Source: Hypomesus transpacificus (lineage: Eukaryota > Chordata > Actinopteri > Osmeriformes > Osmeridae). From it: a stretch of DNA of 64,000 nucleotides. Of this stretch, positions 56,852 through 64,000 are shown piece after piece (the first letter of the stretch is position 1; each line of letters opens with the position of its first letter). The stretch covers positions 6,776,080-6,840,079 of the forward strand of contig NC_061071.1 in NCBI RefSeq assembly GCF_021917145.1, given 5' to 3'. The notes below the pieces were generated by a model. That model did not search any database and was not told where the DNA came from. It was given only the letters and a program-made list of their open reading frames with translations. A program made the translations under genes and the position numbers.

Positions 56852-59800
56852 AGCAGCCCACAGAGAGACACTGTTGTGTGACACGTACAATGTAGGAAAC
56901 TGGAGGCGGAAAATGGTGATTAGCACTTGTGCATTTATTTTGACAGAAGAAACCATTCTAACAGAAAATATTCTTATTCCAGGGAGCCTTGCTCCTCCTG
57001 AGTTGGCCACTCAGGTGGTCCTCGTGCCTCACCGTACGCGAGGCACGAGGACGTTATCAGACAGGGATATCCGTACTGGAGACACTCTCCCGCTCTCTGA
57101 GGGGGTGCTGATTAGGAAACGGTCCGCAGCCATGGGGCTCGTTAGCTTATTGGGAAGCGGGAAACACTGTCCCTGGTGCTGGGAGGGCTGGGAAGGCCCT
57201 GACTCTCTGGGGATACTGCTATGCTATGCTATATGCTATACACATATATATTGTAACGCAGTATGTAAATAACTAACATAACTGAGAGCGTGTTGGAAGT
57301 ACAGCTCCACATTGAATTAACCAAGGTCAAAGGGTTCAAACAAGACAAAAAAGAAGTCTTCAGTGTTTATGTTATTACTTGACGAGGACAAACACACGAC
57401 ACTCCCACAGAGCGCGAGTTCAGACTGCCCTTCCTTGTCCGTGACTCAACAACTTGATATGTTGTGTTGTCGTTGTCTCGTGCAGGTATTTGGTGTGGGG
57501 ATCCCTAACCCTTACAGGCTGAGGCCCTTTATTGGGGCCAGAGTGCCTGTGAACAGCAGTTTCTCTCCCCTCATCAATATCCACAACCCCCACAGTGAGC
57601 CATTGCAGGTAACATTAACCACAGTGCAACCACTTCCTCCTCAAAACACGACACATCTCCTATTAAAGTCACACCCTATTTTGCATGGCACCGTGCACGA
57701 AGACACATAGACAGCCCGGCACACTGTTCTGGTCTCGTTTCATAAGGAAGTTGTTGTGTGTTTTGTTTGTAGGTCGTAGAGATGTACACTAGTGGAGGGG
57801 ACCTAAATCTTGAGCTACCCACAGGGCAGCAAGGAGGGACTCACAATCTGTGGGTGGGTACCCCTTTTAGGGGTTATTGTTGAGATAACCGTAACGAGTA
57901 TGTACTTCATTTCGATATTCATTCCTGGATTAACAGAAAATGCAGGACAATAAGTGCATCCAGTAACTCACTACTAAATTCCAAGTGTCCATGGAGTTTT
58001 ACCAGGGTTGGTCTATTCAAATGTCCTTTTCCAACAATTTCTTCCCAGGAGATCCCTCCGTTTGAGACTAAGGGGGTTATGAGGGCCAGTTTCTCCTCGC
58101 GAGACGCCGACAATCACACAGCGTTCATCAGGATCAAGACCAACGCCTCGGACCCAGATCAGTTCATCATCCTGCCTGTGGAGGTGGAGGTCACCTCAGG
58201 TAGGCCCTCCTCCGCACCCTCCCAGCATCAGTCTGCAGTCTCTCACTGTGTCTCACATGTATTCTATGTCCACAGCACCAGGAATCTACTCCTCAATAGA
58301 GATGCTTGACTTTGGGACGCTGCGGTCACAAGGTATGGGGCCTCCGAGGTAGTGAGATTCAGTGCGTTTCCATGCCAAACGTCACAACTGTAAACGGTCG
58401 GATGAATGCAGTAATTGACTTCACATTTGTGTACTTAATGTTTAAATGCCAGCTACATTAAACATTCAAGTTTATTCTGATGCTTTTTTTTTTGTAAAGA
58501 GAAACCTTGTTTTACAGATAAACCAAAACAACTAAATTTGCATCTTCTAAATTCGGGGGCGAAAGATGTACAGATTACAGTGAGTTTCGGTGATCTGCTA
58601 ACTTGAACGGAATCATTCTCAGTCTCCATTCAGGTCCCAGTGTGTGCCAAATCAAGTCCTTTAAATCATGCAGCATGGATAACAAGTAAAGCATCAAAGC
58701 ACTGATCACAGAGATCTCTCTGAAACGACTAACCTCTTTCAGAGAAATACATGCTTGAGAACAATAACGTGTAGGTAGTGTGTGACCTGCCAGCAATGGC
58801 ACAATTGTGTGTTTCTACAAATGTCAAATACTAAGAAAAACTGAAGTCAAAAAACAAAAACAAAACTCAAACTGCACACAGACCTTTACAAGTAACAAAT
58901 TTGGTACTTTCTTAATTTATGTTTATGCTACGGATGCGAGACTATTAGGCAAACGCTATCACTTGTTGAATTTACAGAGCGTACGAGCGACACCCTCAAA
59001 CGATGCCATCACCATGGACTTCAAGGGCATCACCCTGAAAGCTGGGGAGAATAGATACACCAAAGTTGCAAGTATACATTTTGACGGTGAGGGATTTCCG
59101 TCATCAAAGATTAAATCTATAGCATGTGGCCTAGTGCTATTTTTGTCTTTTCAAAAACGGCTGGTGGTGATGACCAGCCCGAAATGGAATCATCCATGAT
59201 TGTAATCATGTTTCGCATTTTGTGTTGGATTCCAGCGTCGAAAGTCCAGAAGCAAACCCAGTCTTCTGGGAAAATAACTGTGAAAGCAAAAGAGAAAAGC
59301 TACTCGAAACTTGAAATCCCATACCAAGCTGAAGTTCTAGATGGGTACGCGCATCCACAAGTACACGTGTGTCACTCCTCTCGCAGGCCCTTGAGTTTGA
59401 GGGTGTGCCTGCAGTGAAACCGAACCGCTGCGTGCTAACCACACCTTCCCACTCTGTTCAGGTATTTGGGGTTTGACCACACGGTCACCTTGTTCCACAT
59501 CAGGGACAGTGTGATGGAGCCAGTGGTGAAGCCCATCCACCTCACCAACACCTTCCACTTTGCCATACACATCCACCATGTTGCACTACCAGAGGAAGCC
59601 AACACCATGTTTAAGGTGAGAACTGTCTGTTTGATTTGAATATGGGAGGGGGGGTGGAGGGGGGGGGGGGTGTTGATGGTGATGTTATTGGTGATGTTAT
59701 TGGAATTCTTTCTTTCTTTCTTGGATGTGTATTGCAGTATGCCTAGTAAGCAGTATATTTGAGCTCCCAGTTATGAGACCGGGGATGAAGACTGACGGTT

Positions 59801-62800
59801 CACGGTTCCTAAAACGTTACAGAAACGGAGGTGCCGTTAAGGTCTATGTTGCCGTGTGTTGTCCAGGTGCAGAACTTCAGCGAGCCAGTCCTGATTCCCC
59901 CTCAGGAGTCCCGCTACATCTTCTCCCTCCACTTCCGGCCAGTCCGCCCCTCCACACACATCGACAGCAACATCCTCCTGGTCACGAATGCCTCCAGGTT
60001 CCACCTGCCCATCCGTGCATATACTGGCTTCCTAGAGGTAAACACGCACACTCTTTTGAAATAGTTTTGGATTTGACTTGGTGTACCAGTTTGCATTGAC
60101 ATATCTTCCATCTCCTCCGCAAATAGGCTTTGGTTCTGTTTCCCAGTCTGCATGAGCACCTCCTGGACTTTGGAGTCCTCAGCGCTACAGACACCAGCAG
60201 TATTCTCTTTGCCGTTGTCAACAGCAACCCCATAGAGGTAGGTGGTATAGCGCAGTGGACCAGTGCTCACTGCGTAACAGTGCTCATGATGTGCACACAG
60301 GAAATAGAGTATTCAGTATGAGGGTAATCAAAATGTTTACCCACCTTCTGTCTTGGATATGTGTGTGTGTGTGTGTACACTCCCTGTGCACACGCATTCA
60401 TTCTCTCTCCCTCTCTCCCTGTATCTGTTTCTGTCTCTCTGGTTCTCTAACAGCTGGTTCTGCAGCCATGGCTGGTGACAGGGGAGAACCTGAACGTGGA
60501 GCTGCTGAAGATTGAAAAGGGAAACCGGACCACGGTGCAGGCCAAGAGCCCAGAGCTCCGGAACGCCACTGCCACCTCACACCAAACAGTACGAAGCAAC
60601 TGTTGCGTGAATTTTTTATGGATATAACAAAGAAGATACCTTTTTTTTCTTTTTACAAATCAGTTCAGATACAATAGCATGTGATGTGCATGTGATGTGC
60701 ATGTGCACGTTTTTCTCAATACTTTGCCCAGACTTGGGCAAAGTATTAAGAGAATAAGAATTGTTTATCATTTGTTCAGATCTACGTGTTTGTGTCTGTG
60801 CTGTATTGCCCTGATGCTGGTCAAAAACTCTTACAAGGGAGGTGTGTGTGTGTGAGCGTGAGTGTGACTCATTCCTCTGTTCTGGTCCCCTTGCTCTGCA
60901 GGTCATCCTAGCCTCAGGCTATTACTCTGTGTTCAGGGTCACATTGGTGGCTAAGGACTTGGAGGGGCCGTATGACGGAGCCATACACATCACAACAGAC
61001 TACGAGGTGATATAGCAGCGTTGTTAAAAGACCGCATTGGATCGATGATGAAGTTGGTTTCAGATGTCGTCGTCTGGTTATCATCTTTACACTTGATGGA
61101 TGTGCTCCTCTTTCAATCCCACAGATATTAACAATCCCAGTCAAAGCGGTTATAGCCGTGGGAACGCTCAGCAGCTACCCCAAGCACATCGTCCTGCCGC
61201 CCTCCTTTCCGGTGAGACCCAGCCCAGATACTGGGAAATGTGTATACAGTGTCAAACACTCCCAGTAATGTCAACACATTGGGAACGAGCAGAACCTAGC
61301 AGTGGTTGTCAATCCTGTTGACCAGCCATAGACCAACAGAGCCCCTAGGCAGGGGCCGTGCCTGTTCCAGGGCCAGGCCCCCGCGTGGAGGTGCGAGGCC
61401 GGGGCGAAGCACAACCCAAGCACGGGCCATCAGGCTATTGATTGGATCTGAAGCTTAAATGAATGTGCTGACGTTGTGTCTTATCCCCCCTCCCCCAGGG
61501 TAAAGTGGTCCACCATAGTTTCAGCATCGTCAGCTCCTTCTCTCAGAGGGTGCGGCTGCTGCAGATCCACTCCCTCACGGACGACAAGCGCTTCTACTAC
61601 AGGCGGCTGAAGACCAGCCGAGACGAGCTGGAGCCCAAACGCAAGTCCAAGGTACAGTGGGAGCAGGCCGGCTGAGCCCTGTTTGTGACTGGGCTCACCC
61701 GGTGCGGAGCCCGTTTGGAAGGAACTACTTCTTGTGATCTGGCAAACGGGGTGGGTTTCGGAGCGTACCCTGCCGCATGGAAGGATACCTTATTGGAGTG
61801 AAACAGGGCTACATAAAAGGATGGAGCTCATCGGGGCGGCCAACAGGCTTGTATTTCTTTCTCGTGAACCGCTCATCCAAACCACTCAGCCTTGCACATC
61901 CTCGGGTTCTTAGAAACACACTTGCTGAATTTGGACTTCATACAGTGCCCGGTTCGTGAGATAATCAAGTCACAGACAGACACAGAGATTCCACCCCTTA
62001 TAGTTAAATGACCTGAGGACTAAGTACACCTCTCCAAAAACTCAAAATGTAGTTGTGTCTAAGCTACAGCCTAGGAGCACTGGACTGGAAGAACATCAAT
62101 GCATACTGTGTTTATCCAACTCCTGTATCCTTCTCTCTGTGTGCAGGTCGCAAAGATTTACTTTGACTCCAGTTTGCAGTGTGGCGATCACTGTTATGTG
62201 GGAGTACCGTTTGTTCTAAAATGTGAGTGTTTTGGCGCAGAATCGATCTTTTGTCTCCAGGGTTTTTACGACCTCGAACCTCAGGTTTTCTCTTCCGCAG
62301 CGCTGAGTGTCCGAACCTCTTGTGCTTCCAGCTGAGGCCCGGCCGTCTGGGCTAGGCATGCAGGAGGACATGTGGGACTCTGACGTGGATTTGTATCAAA
62401 TGCTGCGGAAGAAGTGGAAGGAACTGCAGCAGGTTTCCGGAAACACGTAAGTCGCCGCCCGGAACGACCGCGTCGCCTGTGTAGGAGGGACCGCGGCCCA
62501 GTCTTATTTTTAAACGCACCCACATCGACACCACGGACCTCCCAGCGAAACCCATTGCGGCGTTCCTTCCTTTTTGCCTCCGTTGTCTCCAGTGCGGAAG
62601 CCGTGTTCGAGGCCAACGCTGACCTCCAGAAGATTGTGCAGACCAAGATCTCGGCGGAGCTGACGTGGCCGTCCGTCATCAACTCCTCCCGGCAGCTCCT
62701 CTTCCCTCTGACCAGCATCAACAGCTCCTCAGTGAGTGGGCCCGTCACCACCGCCTCACCTACCTCCTTTACGTTTACGCATTTAGCAGACGCTTTCATC

Positions 62801-63912
62801 CAAAGCCACTTTCAAGAGAGAGCTTGACAAAAGAGCGTAGGTCACTGATCATAACAACGAGGTAGTCCCAAACATTGCAAGCAGCCAAAACGTGAAGCAT
62901 ACATTGTGAAAAACGAAACAAGTGCCAAAGGGAGGACCCATAAGAGCTTGCAGTTATACAAGTTACAAATTAAAATAACATGAACCCCAAAAAGTGCAAG
63001 ACTGTATCTGTAGAAGAAAAATCGACAGATTTAGATACGACTTTTCTAGTGGCAGGCATGAGATCGTTATGGCAAAAACACTTTGGGGGAGAGTCGCGAG
63101 CTAGCTTTGCTCTTGGAGGTTAATGATTCTTATAGACGGTTCAGTGCATTATTAAAGGTGGCTAGTCAAAGCTAGTTCAGCATTGACTCAGCATTAACGA
63201 GTGTCTGTATTGAAAGTCTGTGTGTGTGGGACATGTTTCTCTTTTCGAGGAAATGGAGGTGATCCTGGAGAACCCTGCTGATGTCCCGGTCTACATCCAG
63301 ATCCTCCCCCTAGCCCTGTACCCCAACCTGTGCTACGTCACCAGCCAACTGGCTCAAATGTGAGTGACCCCCCCCCCCCCAACGCAACCCTCCTAACCAG
63401 CCATACTCGACCCCCGGCCCCCCTAACCACCCTTTGCCTGGGACTGATTTACGCAGAATCTAAGCCAGTGCTCAGGTAGCCTCGTTAACCCAGGCCACGT
63501 CATGCTCCACCTTCTAGGTTTCCCCTGGAGAGACTCCCTCACTTCAACCCCAACACACTGGAATTCCACATCGACAGGCATAATGTGAGTACACCCTGGT
63601 GATTTTCGGCGTACATACATTGATTCGAGGGCATTTGTCAAAGGTCGAAAGTGCGAGAGAAAATCGTTTATACCCGCGGCTGTAGAAATAATTGTTTTTA
63701 TGCAGCTACTAAAGGCTTAAACCTGTCTGTCCCCTCCCCCTCCGCCCTCCCCCTTGGCAGAAATCGTTCCTGAAGAGCAGCGCGGGCTTCGGCGAGGGCT
63801 CGACCCAGCCCTACGTTTACAACCTGCCCCTGCCGCCGGAGGGGGTCAAGTCCCTCCGTGTGAAATTCTCCCCCGTCAGCAACCACACGGTCACCTCTCT
63901 GCTCATGATCAG
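49850..63912 (+). CDS. tmem131: Transmembrane protein 131 (TMEM131), luminal part; incomplete at both ends
   Basis: Exons: 49850-49911, 50268-50305, 55690-55758, 55919-56039, 56609-56725, 57486-57608, 57773-57853, 58049-58199, 58276-58332, 58518-58579, 58978-59086, 59236-59344, 59462-59615, 59867-60037, 60127-60237, 60454-60588, 60902-61006, 61125-61211, 61499-61651, 62147-62222, 62332-62446, 62593-62731, 63250-63359, 63518-63584 and 63761-63912. They join in phase to about 891 residues. Matches to recalled human TMEM131 include RPIRFEPSMLDFHEQPVGMP, FDVVFLARVVGNVENTLFIN, VFGVGIPNPYRLRPFIGARV and LQCGDHCYVGVPF. These are the tandem immunoglobulin-like PapD-type domains of the ER lumen. TMEM131 is an ER protein that binds procollagen and promotes its export. 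The first exon with the signal peptide was not identified. The transmembrane segment and cytoplasmic tail lie right of the window. The large 50306-55689 intron holds a Tc1-like element. Confidence 0.95.
51737..51830. repeat. (TA)n/(TG)n-rich microsatellite in tmem131 intron
   Basis: Alternating TA and TG dinucleotide tracts (TATATATATGTGCATATATA and similar) fill the stretch. It lies in the 5.4-kb intron between the second and third visible exons. Confidence 0.9.
54031..55290 (-). mobile_element. Tc1/mariner-family DNA transposon, inactive
   Basis: The 1260-bp element starts CACTCACTGGCCACTTTATT AGGTACACCT and ends with its inverse, with two mismatches in 30 bp. It is flanked by TA on both sides (54029-54030 and 55291-55292), the mariner/Tc1 target duplication. 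Transposase remnants are read on the minus strand. It is inserted in tmem131 intron 2 in antisense orientation. A small insertion with ATTACATTTACATTACATTT lies near 54958-54980. Confidence 0.93.
54063..55146 (-). pseudogene. Degenerate Tc1-like transposase
   Basis: The N-terminal helix-turn-helix region starts near 55146 (MGKKGDVSDFKRNMVVGARW, then LSISEAADLVGFSRTTISR). Frame is lost after about 85 residues. A later block (54521-54288) contains the DDE-type YFQQDNAPCHKD motif. A third frame carries DLNPTEHLWDVVERDIR and ends GGPTRY with a stop at 54063. At least two frame changes plus a short insertion separate the blocks, so no functional transposase is encoded. The ends remain well preserved. 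Confidence 0.85.
56790..56849. repeat. (TG)n(TA)n microsatellite in tmem131 intron
   Basis: A short TG run is followed by about 23 TA units, between exon 56609-56725 and exon 57486-57608. Confidence 0.9.
57018..57052. repeat. Short perfect inverted repeat (13 bp, 9-nt loop)
   Basis: GTCCTCGTGCCTC at 57018-57030 is the exact reverse complement of GAGGCACGAGGAC at 57040-57052. It is GC-rich in an otherwise AT-rich intron of tmem131. Confidence 0.7.
62771..63080. mobile_element. Interspersed repeat in tmem131 intron
   Basis: It starts with TTTACGCATTTAGCAGACGC TTTCATCCAAAGC, the reverse complement of the fish SINE/LINE2 tail seen at 17.4 kb (CTGCTAAATGA). It continues with about 270 bp of A-rich sequence containing ACATTGTGAAAAACGAAACA and AAAAGTGCAAGACTGTATCT, which resembles a repeat common in fish genomes. 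The right boundary is uncertain, and no coding sequence is seen. Confidence 0.55.
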
Positions 63913-64000
63913 GTATCACAAGGCCTCGGCCGCCCCCGCTGCCCGCCTGTCACTCCCCGGTTACGTCCAGGGAGCCTCTTCCAATCAGCATGACGCGTGT

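Noticed and set aside
61200-61660. Suspected 1-bp frameshift between tmem131 exons at 61211 and 61499
   Set aside because: On re-counting, the acceptor is AG at 61497-61498 and the exon starts GGTAAA at 61499, which keeps the frame.

Overview
This is a gene-dense piece of vertebrate nuclear DNA, almost certainly from a teleost fish. The evidence is the short introns, the intact vertebrate orthologues, a tRNA-derived SINE with the common fish LINE2-like tail, Tc1/mariner and hAT- and piggyBac-like elements, and abundant (CA)n, (TG)n and (TATG)n microsatellites. I reconstructed gene models by hand from splice sites, phase checks and recalled human protein sequences. No alignment could be run.

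Layout, left to right. (1) 90-535, minus: 5' coding exons of faim; the rest lies off the left edge. (2) 1984-6953, plus: ccdc80, a secreted matrix protein with three DUDES modules, divergent from faim. (3) 7640-10417, plus: atg3, the E2-like enzyme of LC3/Atg8 lipidation. (4) 12134-15393, plus: slc19a2, a thiamine transporter. (5) 15.4-17.8 kb: a MITE, a LINE 3' fragment and a SINE, then a CCAAT-box array before ipo5. (6) 17815-27223, plus: ipo5 (importin-5), 27 coding exons. (7) 30427-36464, plus: ube3a, the HECT ubiquitin ligase; its start codon is split by an intron. (8) 39045-42265, minus: cnga3, the cone cyclic-nucleotide-gated channel alpha subunit, convergent with ube3a. (9) 43-49.8 kb: repeat-rich intergenic DNA. 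(10) 49850-63912, plus: tmem131, 25 coding exons visible, lacking the first exon (not found) and the 3' part (off the right edge). A dead Tc1-like transposon sits in its large second visible intron.

The genes do not form one pathway. From general knowledge, ccdc80-atg3 and tmem131-cnga3 are neighbours in human too (3q13 and 2q11), so the window looks like several ancestral blocks joined together. The reconstructed proteins are close to human lengths: CCDC80 922 aa, ATG3 315, SLC19A2 483, IPO5 1093, UBE3A 857, CNGA3 689. All predicted exon phases agree, so I see no broken host gene.

I found no undescribed multi-gene system. The most interesting signals are at the splicing and regulatory level: two textbook U12-type introns (atg3 GT-AG, ipo5 AT-AC), a GC-AG intron in ccdc80, a six-fold CCAAT array before ipo5, a threefold tandem duplication of the last ube3a 3' splice site next to a TTAA-flanked transposon in the same intron, and a coding minisatellite that builds a mucin-like segment in CCDC80.
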